The notes under the pieces were generated by a model. The model was not told the DNA's origin. It saw only the letters and a list, made by a program, of their open reading frames with translations, and did not search any database. Both the position numbers and the translations under genes were made by a program. This document shows, in pieces, positions 8,173 to 15,449 of a stretch of 25,089 nt of DNA. Every line of letters starts with the position of its first letter. The stretch's first letter is position 1. The DNA is from CAUYXJ01 sp963577065 (GTDB lineage Bacteria; Chloroflexota; Dehalococcoidia; Tepidiformales; Tepidiformaceae). Location of the stretch: the NCBI GenBank assembly GCA_963577065.1, contig CAUYXJ010000042.1, positions 1 through 25,089 of the forward strand, given 5' to 3'.

Positions 8173-8244
8173 TGTTGACGGACTTACTCGACTTTACGGA
8201 GGCGATGGTCGCGGCCGGTTTTACCGCCGTGGCGAGCGAGAGCG

Positions 8245-8682
8245 ATGCGCGGTTCCACACGTGGCGATTACGGGCTTCGTGCCCTCATCGAACTGGCTGA
8301 CCATTACGGCCAGGGCCCCCTGCAATGCTCGGAGATCGCGCTTCGCCGCCACGTCCCCGAACAGTACCTCGACCAACTCCTGACGACATTGCGCAAGGCT
8401 GGTTTCGTGCGTTCCCAGCGGGGCCCCGCCGGCGGGCACGAGCTCGCCCGCGATCCGGCCGAGATCCCCGTGATCGAGGCGGTCGAAGTGCTCGAAGGCA
8501 GCATCTCGCCGGTCTCCTGGCTGGATGAGCCCGCGGACCGCACCGATCATCCCCACCAGTGCGGCCAGCGCGAGATCTGGGAGCGCGTCCGCGACGCCAC
8601 CAGCGAGATCCTCGCCTCCTACTCGATCGCCGACCTGCTGGCGAAGGAGCCCCAGGCGGTCGCAGGACGGTACCGCATATGA
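8245..8682 (+). CDS. Rrf2 family transcriptional regulator (CymR-like)
   Basis: A DNA-binding regulator of 145 residues. The N-terminal winged helix reads STRGDYGLRALIELADH, then EIALRRHVPEQYLDQLLTTL, RKAGFVRSQRGPAGGHELAR and the dimerisation segment VIEAVEVLEGSISPVSW. IscR-type members hold an iron-sulfur cluster with three cysteines in the next segment. This protein has only one, Cys106, so it probably has no cluster and is closer to the cysteine regulator CymR. Its stop overlaps the ATG of cysK by four bases, placing it first in the operon. In Bacillus, CymR acts together with CysK to repress sulfur genes. An equivalent role here is inference, well supported by context. The start is ATG 8245, giving the usual N-terminus of the family. 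Confidence 0.9.
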   Translation: MRGSTRGDYGLRALIELADHYGQGPLQCSEIALRRHVPEQYLDQLLTTLRKAGFVRSQRGPAGGHELARDPAEIPVIEAVEVLEGSISPVSWLDEPADRTDHPHQCGQREIWERVRDATSEILASYSIADLLAKEPQAVAGRYRI

Positions 8683-9611
8683 CCGCTCCCGCTCGACCCA
8701 AGATCGCCGACTCGATCCTCGACCTCGTCGGGGGGACGCCCCTCGTGCGGCTCAACCGGGTCGTGCCTGCGGAATCCGCCACCATCTACGGCAAGCTCGA
8801 AAGCATGAACCCCGCCGGTTCGATCAAGGACCGCATCGCCCTCGCCATGATCGAGGAGGCCGAGCGTGCGGGGCGCCTGAAGCCGGGCGACACCATCATT
8901 GAGCCGACCTCGGGGAACACGGGCATCGGCCTCGCGATGGTCGCGGCCGTGAAGGGCTACCGCCTCATCCTCACGCTGCCGGACGACATGTCCATCGAGC
9001 GCCGCCGCCTCTTCGAGCGCTACGGCGCGGAGGTGCACCTTAGCCCCGCGATCGAAGGCATGACTGGTGCCGTCTTCGCCGCCAGCCAGATTGCGGAGAG
9101 CGAACCCAACTGCTTCGTGCCGCAGCAGTTCGAGAACCCTGCCAACCCCGAGATCCACCGTCGCACGACTGCACGCGAGATCCTTTCCGCGATGGAGGGC
9201 GACATCGATGCCTTCGTGGCCGCCGTCGGAACCGGGGGAACGATCACGGGCGTCGGGCAGGTGCTGCGCGAGGAGCTCGGCAGCGATCTCCTCATCGTCG
9301 CCGTCGAACCCGCCCGCTCACCCGTGCTCAGCGGCGGCCGGCCGGGCCTGAGCGGCATCCAGGGGATCGGCGCCAGCTTCGTGCCCGGCGTCCTGGACCG
9401 TGATGTCTACGACGAAGTCATCCGTATCGAAGACAAGGATGCCTTCGCGATGACTTCCCGCCTCGCCCGCGAGGATGGCCTCCTCGTTGGTATCTCGGCA
9501 GCTGCCAACGTCGTCGTTTCGCTCAAGATCGCCGAGCGCCTCGGGCGAGGCAAACGTATCGTCACCATCCTCTGCGACACCGGGGAGCGGTACCTCAGTG
9601 TCGACCTCTAA
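8679..9611 (+). CDS. cysK: Cysteine synthase, O-acetylserine sulfhydrylase type
   Basis: PLP-dependent enzyme making cysteine from an activated serine and sulfide. The 310-residue length is standard. Lys50 in NPAGSIKDRIA forms the Schiff base, EPTSGNTGIGLA binds the substrate carboxylate, and GTGGTITG at 184-191 holds the PLP phosphate. The C-terminal part ILCDTGERYLS is typical of CysK. The start is the ATG at 8679 in an ATGA overlap with the Rrf2 gene. A frame extension to 8559 exists but lies inside that gene. It shares the operon with a second synthase (11136-12080). This one keeps the classical ending, whereas the other has the CysM-like aromatic tail. Substrate preference between acetylserine and phosphoserine cannot be read with certainty. 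Confidence 0.93.
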   Translation: MTAPARPKIADSILDLVGGTPLVRLNRVVPAESATIYGKLESMNPAGSIKDRIALAMIEEAERAGRLKPGDTIIEPTSGNTGIGLAMVAAVKGYRLILTLPDDMSIERRRLFERYGAEVHLSPAIEGMTGAVFAASQIAESEPNCFVPQQFENPANPEIHRRTTAREILSAMEGDIDAFVAAVGTGGTITGVGQVLREELGSDLLIVAVEPARSPVLSGGRPGLSGIQGIGASFVPGVLDRDVYDEVIRIEDKDAFAMTSRLAREDGLLVGISAAANVVVSLKIAERLGRGKRIVTILCDTGERYLSVDL

Positions 9612-9681
9612 GTCCGCGGCCGATGCCGCCCAACAACCGTCCGAGGGCTCGCAAGGCGCGAGGCAGAACAAGGGAGAACCT

Positions 9682-10794
9682 GTGAGCGTCAACGTCTACA
9701 TCCCCACCCCCTTCCGCCACCTCGTCGGCAACCGCGTACGCGTCCATGCGGCCGGGGCGAATCTGCGCGAGGTCATGGACGACCTCGACGAACAGTTCCC
9801 CGGGTTCGCCGCGCAGGTGCGCGACGCCACCGGAGAGCTGGCCACGCACATCGGTGTCTACGTGAACCGGATCGAGATCGAGACGCTCGAGGGCGAAGCC
9901 ACGAGCCTGGCCGCCGGTGATGAGGTCGCCTTCATCCCCGCCCTCGCCGGTGGTGCCGGGACGGCGCTCACGCCGGAGATGGTCGAGCGCTACAGCCGCC
10001 ACTTGATCATGCCCCAGGTCGCGAGCATCGGGCAGCGCAAGATCATCGAGGCGAAGGTCCTGGTCGTCGGCGCGGGCGGGCTCGGCTCGCCCGTCGCGCT
10101 CTATCTCGCCCTTGCCGGGATTGGGACGATCGGCCTCGTCGATTTCGATATCGTCGACCGTTCGAACCTGCAGCGTCAGATCCTCCATCAGACGGCCGAC
10201 ATCGGCCGCCCGAAGGTCCAGTCGGCCAAGGACACACTGCTCGCGCACAACCCGAACATCAACGTGGTCCTGCACGAAGTGCCGCTCACGAGCGACAACG
10301 CCTTCGAGATCATGGGCGAGTACGACATCATCGTGAACGGTGCGGACAACTTCGCCACGCGCTACCTCGTGAACGACGCCTGCTACCTGCTGAAGAAGAA
10401 GCTCGTGGACGGCTCGATCCTCATGTTCGACGGCCAGGCGACGACCTACCTGCCGGAGCAGGGCTGCTACCGCTGCCTCTACCCCGCGCCGCCGCCGCCG
10501 GGCATGGTGCCCAGCTGCGCCGAGGCGGGGGTCCTCGGCGCGATGTGCGCGACCATCGGCAGCATCCAGGCGACAGAAGTGCTGAAGCTCGTGCTCGAAC
10601 AGGGCGAGCCCCTCGTCAATCGGCTGCTCCTCTACGACGCCCTCGCGCTCGAGTTCCGCACGGTGAAGATCCGGCGCGATCCGGAGTGCCCACTCTGCGG
10701 CGATAACCCGACCATCACCGAGCTCATCGACTACGAGGAGTTCTGCGGCTCGCCCTTCCCCCATCCGGAGGAAGAAGAAGTTGCCGCCGTCTAG
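9682..10794 (+). CDS. Sulfur-carrier domain fused to MoeB/MoeZ-type E1 adenylyltransferase
   Basis: A 370-residue two-domain protein. Residues 1-91 form a MoaD/ThiS/CysO-like ubiquitin fold ending PALAGG, with the diglycine at 90-91. Directly after it, TPEMVERYSRH begins an E1-type enzyme with the ATP-binding GAGGLG at 130-135 and DFDIVDRSNLQRQ. It has a catalytic-type Cys279 in PSCAEAGVLG and zinc ligands Cys262/Cys265 and Cys336/Cys339. There is no C-terminal rhodanese domain. E1 enzymes of this family adenylate a carrier's C-terminal glycine before sulfur transfer. The start is GTG 9682, five nt after GGGAG. The frame is open further upstream, including a GTG at 9598 that overlaps the cysK stop, but that would add a low-complexity tail. 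The neighbouring free carrier is the likely substrate, since the fused diglycine is internal. Confidence 0.9.
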   Translation: MSVNVYIPTPFRHLVGNRVRVHAAGANLREVMDDLDEQFPGFAAQVRDATGELATHIGVYVNRIEIETLEGEATSLAAGDEVAFIPALAGGAGTALTPEMVERYSRHLIMPQVASIGQRKIIEAKVLVVGAGGLGSPVALYLALAGIGTIGLVDFDIVDRSNLQRQILHQTADIGRPKVQSAKDTLLAHNPNINVVLHEVPLTSDNAFEIMGEYDIIVNGADNFATRYLVNDACYLLKKKLVDGSILMFDGQATTYLPEQGCYRCLYPAPPPPGMVPSCAEAGVLGAMCATIGSIQATEVLKLVLEQGEPLVNRLLLYDALALEFRTVKIRRDPECPLCGDNPTITELIDYEEFCGSPFPHPEEEEVAAV

Positions 10795-10821
10795 CCTCGA
10801 ACCAGCAGCAGGAGACCGATC

Positions 10822-11115
10822 GTGACCTCAGCCACCGCACCCGTCGTTCGTATTCGTGTGACCGCCGTCCTCCAAAAGCTCATCGGCGGGCACAAGGAGA
10901 TTGAGGCGCGGGGCGCAACCGTTGCTGCGGCTGTCGATGACATCGAGGGCAACCACCCCGGCTTCAAAGCGCAGATGTACGCCGAGGACGGCAAGCTCCA
11001 GCGCTTCGTCAACGTCTACCTCAACGATGAGGACATCCGCTATACGGACGGCGTGGAGACCGCCCTCAAGGACGGCGACGTGCTCGACATCCTGCCCGCG
11101 CTCGCGGGCGGCTAG
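10822..11115 (+). CDS. cysO: CysO-like sulfur-carrier protein (MoaD/ThiS family)
   Basis: A 97-residue ubiquitin-fold carrier ending in ILPALAGG. The free C-terminal Gly-Gly is what E1 enzymes adenylate and convert to a thiocarboxylate. Sequence features include VVRIRVTAVLQKLIGG at the N-terminus and RFVNVYLNDEDIRYTDG in the middle. Both align with the carrier domain fused to the E1 in the preceding gene, so the two probably arose by duplication. The start is GTG 10822, six nt after AGGAGA. In Mycobacterium tuberculosis CysO delivers sulfur to CysM, and the same adjacency (20 nt upstream of the synthase) is seen here. Family assignment is firm; the cysteine-specific role is inferred from the operon. 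Confidence 0.92.
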   Translation: MTSATAPVVRIRVTAVLQKLIGGHKEIEARGATVAAAVDDIEGNHPGFKAQMYAEDGKLQRFVNVYLNDEDIRYTDGVETALKDGDVLDILPALAGG

Positions 11116-11135
11116 CGCTCGGCAGTACCGCCGGC

Positions 11136-12080
11136 GTGGCCCTCTACCGCTCGATCCTCGACCTCATCGGCGATACCCCGCTGGTCGAACTGGCTTCGTT
11201 TGCACCGCGCGACGAGGTCCACATCTACGCGAAGCTGGAGGGCCAGAATCCCACCGGCTCGGTCAAGGACCGCATCGCCAAGGCGATGATCGAGGCGGCC
11301 GAGGCGAAGGGCGAGCTCGCGGCCGGCGACACCATCCTCGAACCGACCTCGGGGAACACCGGGATAGGGTTGGCGCTCATCGGCAAGCTGCGCGGCTACG
11401 GCGTCGTCTGCGTGATGCCGGAGAACGTGAGCGAGGAGCGCTCAGTGCTGTTGCGCTCGCTCGGCGCCGAGATCATCTACTCGCCCGGCGAGTTCGGCTC
11501 GAACGGGGCGATTGCGAGGGCCAAGGAGATCGTCGCCGCCAATCCCGGCGATTACTACTTCCCCTACCAGTACGGGAACGAGGCGAACCCCAAGGCGCAC
11601 GAGACGGGCACGGCGGTCGAGATCCTGCGCGACCTCCCCGCGATCACGGCCTTCGTTGCCGGGCTAGGGACCGGCGGGACGCTCACAGGCGTGGGCTGTG
11701 GTCTCAAAGCCGCGAACCCCGCGATCCGGGTGATCGCGGCAGCGCCCCACCCCGGCGACAACGTCCAGGGCCTGCGCGCGCTCGAGGAGGGCTTCATCCC
11801 AGAGATCCTCGACGAGTCCGTGCTCGACGGGAAGATCGTGGTCGATAGCCAGACGAGCTTCGCCATGACGAAAGCCCTCCTGGAGCAGGAGGGCATCTTC
11901 GCCGGCGTGAGTAGCGGCTCGGTCGTGCGCGCCGCCCTCAAGGCCGCGGAACGGCTAGAGGGTGAGCAGCACATCGTCTGCCTGCTCGCCGACGGCGGCT
12001 GGAAGTACCTCAGCTCCGGCCTCTGGACGACCGACTGGGCAGACCTCCCCGAGGACATCGACGAGAAGATCTGGTGGTAG
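11136..12080 (+). CDS. cysM: Cysteine synthase, CysM type
   Basis: A 314-residue PLP enzyme. Lys44 in NPTGSVKDRIA binds PLP, EPTSGNTGIGLA is the substrate loop, and GLGTGGTLTGVG holds the phosphate. Compared with the first synthase, it has a longer tail (KYLSSGLWTTDWADLPEDID then EKIWW) ending in aromatics. In mycobacterial CysM, which uses phosphoserine and thiocarboxylated CysO, a C-terminal segment closes over the active site. The tail here is consistent with that but not proof. The start is GTG 11136, with little Shine-Dalgarno, 20 nt after cysO. The last ~37 bases recur about 940 nt downstream beyond a lower-GC insert. It is the last gene of the operon as seen. Confidence 0.92.
   Translation: MALYRSILDLIGDTPLVELASFAPRDEVHIYAKLEGQNPTGSVKDRIAKAMIEAAEAKGELAAGDTILEPTSGNTGIGLALIGKLRGYGVVCVMPENVSEERSVLLRSLGAEIIYSPGEFGSNGAIARAKEIVAANPGDYYFPYQYGNEANPKAHETGTAVEILRDLPAITAFVAGLGTGGTLTGVGCGLKAANPAIRVIAAAPHPGDNVQGLRALEEGFIPEILDESVLDGKIVVDSQTSFAMTKALLEQEGIFAGVSSGSVVRAALKAAERLEGEQHIVCLLADGGWKYLSSGLWTTDWADLPEDIDEKIWW
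12042..12078 (+). repeat. Direct repeat copy 1 at the 3' end of cysM
   Basis: Matches 12981-13017 at 33 of 37 positions, including a 23-base identical core (12056-12078) covering the last codons, IDEKIWW, and the first base of the stop. Together the two copies bracket the lower-GC gene at 12088-12858. Confidence 0.85.
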
Positions 12081-12087
12081 TCGTCGC

Positions 12088-12858
12088 TTAGCCCGGGCGA
12101 ACGGTTATCACGTTTTCGATGCCGTGCATTAGCAGCATTCCGAAGTCCTGGGTCCGGGGAGCGCCACGGTCTGTCCAAAGGTGGACTGAAAGCTGCATCA
12201 CGCTGCCGTGGGGCGGAGCGGGTTTCCCCAACCACCACCGAGAGATCCCCGGTTGCCTCGGGAAGATGGGAGACGAGTTCGTGAGTACGATGGTAACTTG
12301 GTCGTCGGAATTCTCCCACCTCCAATCCATGCCATCCTCTCGGCTAGTGTTCCCGATAGGGATTAGATATTCCAAGGGGATCGACCTGATCTGGACCTCG
12401 ACCATTCTGTGATTGATCAGCGCTCCAGAGTTACTGACGTCGATGCCGAACTCTATTTGGTCGTCAATGACCCGAGTAGTGATAGCGACGGCAAGAGCTT
12501 GTCGCGGGAAGACCAGATTCAGCTCCGCCAGGCCGGCACCGACCCTCAGAACGACGCCAGCAACGCCGGCGATTCCGACTAGCACTCCAGAGATCGCCAG
12601 ACGCACTGACAGGTCTCGGGTATCCCAGAGTGGGAAAGACGGCCAGAACAGCAGAAGTGCCGCGAGGGCAGCGACGAGTGCCAGAGCTAGTCCTGCTGCC
12701 CAGAGCAGACTCTGTGGCGTCGCGAAGGCGAATAGCCGGTTTATCCCTCGGTAGGGCGCCTTAGCGACTCTGAGCGCCCGCCTCCCGATCGTTCGCAATC
12801 GTGGTGCCCTTGGGAGGTGACTGTAAGGCTCTTCCTTCGTCCCTGTTGGGGCAACCAC
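12088..12858 (-). CDS. Two-TM membrane protein in lower-GC insert
   Basis: A 256-residue protein of no family I recognise. After a basic N-terminal region (RLRTIGRRALRVAKAPYRG) there are two hydrophobic helices, LLWAAGLALALVAALAALLLF (about residues 51-71) and LAISGVLVGIAGVAGVVL. They are followed by a soluble ~150-residue C-terminal domain with strands such as QIEFGIDVSNSGALI and QVTIVLTNSSPIF. The last part might be an Ig-like or cupredoxin-like beta-sandwich. The start at GTG 12858 is the longest option; GGGAGG lies about 17 nt upstream, so a slightly different start is possible. Base composition is visibly lower in GC than the flanking operons, and the gene opposes the cysteine operon. 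Together with the flanking repeat, this suggests acquisition. Confidence 0.65.
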   Translation of the reverse strand: MVAPTGTKEEPYSHLPRAPRLRTIGRRALRVAKAPYRGINRLFAFATPQSLLWAAGLALALVAALAALLLFWPSFPLWDTRDLSVRLAISGVLVGIAGVAGVVLRVGAGLAELNLVFPRQALAVAITTRVIDDQIEFGIDVSNSGALINHRMVEVQIRSIPLEYLIPIGNTSREDGMDWRWENSDDQVTIVLTNSSPIFPRQPGISRWWLGKPAPPHGSVMQLSVHLWTDRGAPRTQDFGMLLMHGIENVITVRPG

Positions 12859-12938
12859 CCTGGGTGGCCGGCCTCCCGCTCGACTCGTCGTCGGAGGTGC
12901 GCACTCTTAACGGCGATGATCGAGGCTGGTGTGCACGT

Positions 12939-13019
12939 GGACTCTGGCTCGGAGTTCGTGGGGTCCGGGTGCTGCAGCAAGACATCCCCGAATCCATCGA
13001 CGAGAAGATCTGGTGGTGA
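12939..13019 (+). pseudogene. Possible remnant of a cysM-like 3' end
   Basis: In frame this reads GLWLGVRGVRVLQQDIPESI followed by DEKIWW and a TGA. The real cysM ends GLWTTDWADLPEDIDEKIWW. The shared GLW and xDxPExIDEKIWW suggest the tail of a decayed or displaced second cysM copy rather than an independent gene. No intact upstream synthase sequence is present; 12859-12938 shows nothing recognisable. Confidence 0.4.
12981..13017 (+). repeat. Direct repeat copy 2 of the cysM 3' end
   Basis: Partner of 12042-12078. The 23-base core at 12995-13017 is identical. The differences lie at one base near the left end and at three adjacent bases just before the core. The pattern could be an integration-site duplication or the trace of a second cysM gene. 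No integrase or transposase is present between the copies. Confidence 0.85.
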
Positions 13020-13056
13020 GCTGCGGTACTCCGGATCGAGCAGGACAGAGTGCGGT

Positions 13057-15003
13057 TCAAGTCACGTAGCGGTAGCCGCGACCGCGGACCGTTTGGACGT
13101 GCTTCGCGTGTCCGCCGAGCCGCCGCCGAAGGCCGCTGATGGTGACCTCGACGACGTTGCTGGTCGCTTCTGACTCGTAGGGCCAGACACGCTCGAGCAG
13201 CTCCGCACGCGAAACCGGGTGCTCCGCCTGCTCGCTGAGGTGAGCGAGCAGGCGGAATTCCAGCGGGCTCAGTTCGATCGTTTGCACCCCGAACCTCGCT
13301 TCGAGCACTTCCCGATCGAGAGAAAGCTGGTCGTCGCCATCGGTGGCAGCGCCGAGCTCGCCGGCGATGATCCGCGTGAGCCAGCCTTCGACTGAGCCGA
13401 CGCCCATGTCGAGGATGATTGAGACGTAAGGGATCCCGTCCAGCTCACGATCGGCAGCGGGGAGGGGCTTCAACTGCAGCGTCTTCACTACGTCCCACGG
13501 GAATTCGCGCGCGACGGCATAGACGTGTTGGAGCTTCGGGCGCTCCTCGACGTACATCCGCTTGAGGTCGACGTTTGTGGCTCCGTAGGTGGCGGAGGGC
13601 GTCGCGTCCCCCGCCTCCGCGTCCAGCCAGCAGCGGAAGAGCAGGGAAGCGTTGGCATCGCGGTGGCGGTGCATGTCGTCGGCCCAGGCCGCCGCGATGG
13701 GGTCTCTGCTGAGGATGCGCCGGTCGAGGTCCCTGCCGGGGAGCGTGATCGAGAAGCCGACGGCTTCGCCTTCCCGCCCGCGCACCATCTTCACGGAGGC
13801 TGGGTTGTAGTCCCACCAGGCTCTGAGCGCGCGCTGAGACTCCGGTCCTTCATGGGTTGCGAGGATCGCCTCGAACGAACCCTGGTCATCCGGGGTCGCG
13901 GGCTCCACGACCACCGGCTGGTAGCCGACGGGGAAGAAGCATTCGCGGACATTCGGCTGCTCCAGGAGGTAGAGGAGGTCGGCCGTGTGGCGCCAGAGAC
14001 TGGCCCTCGTCGCGCCTGCCAACTCGCTTCGGAGGTGTCCCCACGCGCCGACTCGATAGCGATGGTGCCGATCGGGATCGGAGGAGCGCAGCGCCGTGAC
14101 GATCGCTTCTTTTACTGCGTCGTGGACGACTAGGCCGTCACGGCCCGACTCGACAAAGGAGAGGCCCCGGAGTCGCTCGATCGCCTCGTCTGCTGGAAGG
14201 TCCGGCGCCATCGCCCGCAGGAGGGGGCTGGTCAAGCGGCGAACGACGCTGGCGGCATCGATCGCCTCTCGCGTCGTCGGGTCGGCCGCTTCGGCTTGGA
14301 ACTGCACCGCGAGCTCTTCGACGACCGCTTGCGTGGCGAGATCCTCGATGTCGCGATCGGGGCGGCTGAGCGCGAGACGCGCGGCAATCGTGAGGGCGAG
14401 CGGATGCCCTTGAGCGACGCCGTTGACCCGCGCGGCGTCAGCGCCCACAACGCCCAGATCGGCGAGCATCGCCAGCGCTTCCGACTTTGGCAGCGGACCG
14501 ACCGGTAGCGCGAGGAACTCGCCACGCGACCTCGGGGCCGTCAGCCAGGGGCTGCTCGGTGGCTCGCGCCCGGCGAGTACGACACGCGTGCTCGCGGGCA
14601 GACCGGGGCAAAACGTGAGCCGCAGCCACGTGTCGAGAGCGAGGAAGACCTCGTAGCGGTCGAGGACGAGGACGATGGGTGCGGGGAGCTCAGCGAGCCG
14701 CGCAAGAAGGCCGGCGAGTCCTGCGGGGTCGACGCCCAGCTCGTCGGAAATCGCCGCAACGAAACCGTCGGCGGTCGGCTCGACCTCGCCGCAATCGATG
14801 GCCACAACCCTCGCGTGGTCAGCCCGCGCCTCGGCGGCGAACTGAGCCACGAGCCAGGACTTGCCGATTCCGGCGATCCCGTGGATGAACGCGACCCGCG
14901 GCCCCTGCTCGTCGAGCAGTTGCCGCAGGCGGTCCAGCGACTCACGCCGGACAGCGCGGGTGGCGCTCCCGTTCGGGCGGCGGGTCTCAGTCGCTTGCGA
15001 CAT
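13057..15003 (-). CDS. STAND ATPase / GNAT-like / winged-helix transcriptional regulator
   Basis: A 648-residue regulator. The N-terminal third is a STAND-type NTPase: Walker A GIAGIGKS (42-49, Lys48), Walker B IVLVLDRYEVF (Asp115), a sensor-like RVVLAGREPP (140-149) and GHPLAL (199-204). A helical region follows to about residue 370. Residues ~375-545 (EAILATHEGPESQRALRAWW...YVEERPKLQHVYAVAREFPW) look like a divergent acetyltransferase-like domain. The last ~87 residues are an OmpR/PhoB-type winged helix (ELSPLEFRLLAHLSEQ, HVQTVRGRGYRYVT). In SARP/AfsR proteins the DNA-binding domain is N-terminal, so this order is reversed. The start is ATG 15003 with a GAGG upstream. It lies 20 nt downstream of the YdhR-like gene and is probably co-transcribed with it, possibly controlling it. 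Confidence 0.85.
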   Translation of the reverse strand: MSQATETRRPNGSATRAVRRESLDRLRQLLDEQGPRVAFIHGIAGIGKSWLVAQFAAEARADHARVVAIDCGEVEPTADGFVAAISDELGVDPAGLAGLLARLAELPAPIVLVLDRYEVFLALDTWLRLTFCPGLPASTRVVLAGREPPSSPWLTAPRSRGEFLALPVGPLPKSEALAMLADLGVVGADAARVNGVAQGHPLALTIAARLALSRPDRDIEDLATQAVVEELAVQFQAEAADPTTREAIDAASVVRRLTSPLLRAMAPDLPADEAIERLRGLSFVESGRDGLVVHDAVKEAIVTALRSSDPDRHHRYRVGAWGHLRSELAGATRASLWRHTADLLYLLEQPNVRECFFPVGYQPVVVEPATPDDQGSFEAILATHEGPESQRALRAWWDYNPASVKMVRGREGEAVGFSITLPGRDLDRRILSRDPIAAAWADDMHRHRDANASLLFRCWLDAEAGDATPSATYGATNVDLKRMYVEERPKLQHVYAVAREFPWDVVKTLQLKPLPAADRELDGIPYVSIILDMGVGSVEGWLTRIIAGELGAATDGDDQLSLDREVLEARFGVQTIELSPLEFRLLAHLSEQAEHPVSRAELLERVWPYESEATSNVVEVTISGLRRRLGGHAKHVQTVRGRGYRYVT

Positions 15004-15023
15004 CCTGGCCTCGCTCGGTCAGC

Positions 15024-15347
15024 CTACGCCACCCCGACCTGCGCCATCCCGCGCGCCTGGCGGGTGGGCTCCTCGACGACACCAAAGGTTCGCGCCGTCA
15101 GCTCGGCGAAACGCGGGTCGGCCTTCACGCCGGCCCAGATCTCCGAGGCGAGGTAGGTATCCAGCGAGGGCCGGTCTTCGAATTTGTACACGCCCCCGTA
15201 GATGCCGCTCTCCTCGCCATCGAGGAAGACTTTCTCGATCAGTCCGGGGACGCCGTCACGGAAGACGGGCCCGTGCTCGGTCGCCGCCGCGACCAACTCG
15301 TCGTGGGTCATTCCGTTGAGCTTGAAGTTGACGATGAGTACCTGCAT
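15024..15347 (-). CDS. YdhR-like putative monooxygenase
   Basis: A 107-residue protein of the YdhR family, ferredoxin-fold dimers proposed to act as small monooxygenases. Visible features: MQVLIVNFKLNGMTHDELVA at the N-terminus, PGLIEKVFLDGEESGIYGGV in the centre, and YKFEDRPSLDTYLASEIW. The start is ATG 15347, preceded by TGGAGG with 5-nt spacing, which rules out the longer open frame extending to 15413. It is the first gene of a two-gene minus-strand unit with the STAND regulator and is divergent from a flavin oxidoreductase gene. The substrate is unknown. I am confident in the family and not in the reaction. Confidence 0.88.
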   Translation of the reverse strand: MQVLIVNFKLNGMTHDELVAAATEHGPVFRDGVPGLIEKVFLDGEESGIYGGVYKFEDRPSLDTYLASEIWAGVKADPRFAELTARTFGVVEEPTRQARGMAQVGVA

Positions 15348-15449
15348 TTCTGCCTCCAGCGGGTGATGTCCGGAGCGTAGGCGTCCGCGCCACGACGAAG
15401 ATGAGCGAAACATGAGGAGATCCGCAGCCCGCCGCTGGACTACCCCCCG

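Noticed and set aside
8175..8200. TTGACG as a -35 for the Rrf2 gene
   Set aside because: The sequence 16-18 nt downstream is GGAGG-like, not a -10; TTGCGC-N18-TACGAT is a better candidate.
9595..10764. 389-residue minus-strand open frame over the E1 fusion gene
   Set aside because: Shadow of the carrier-E1 gene, whose catalytic motifs are all on the plus strand.
12913..12928. 15-base match to an internal cysM segment (around 11283-11297), GGCGATGATCGAGGC
   Set aside because: Very short, made of common codons in this genome, and in a different frame from the cysM-like tail that follows. It may be part of a decayed cysM copy but does not support it alone.
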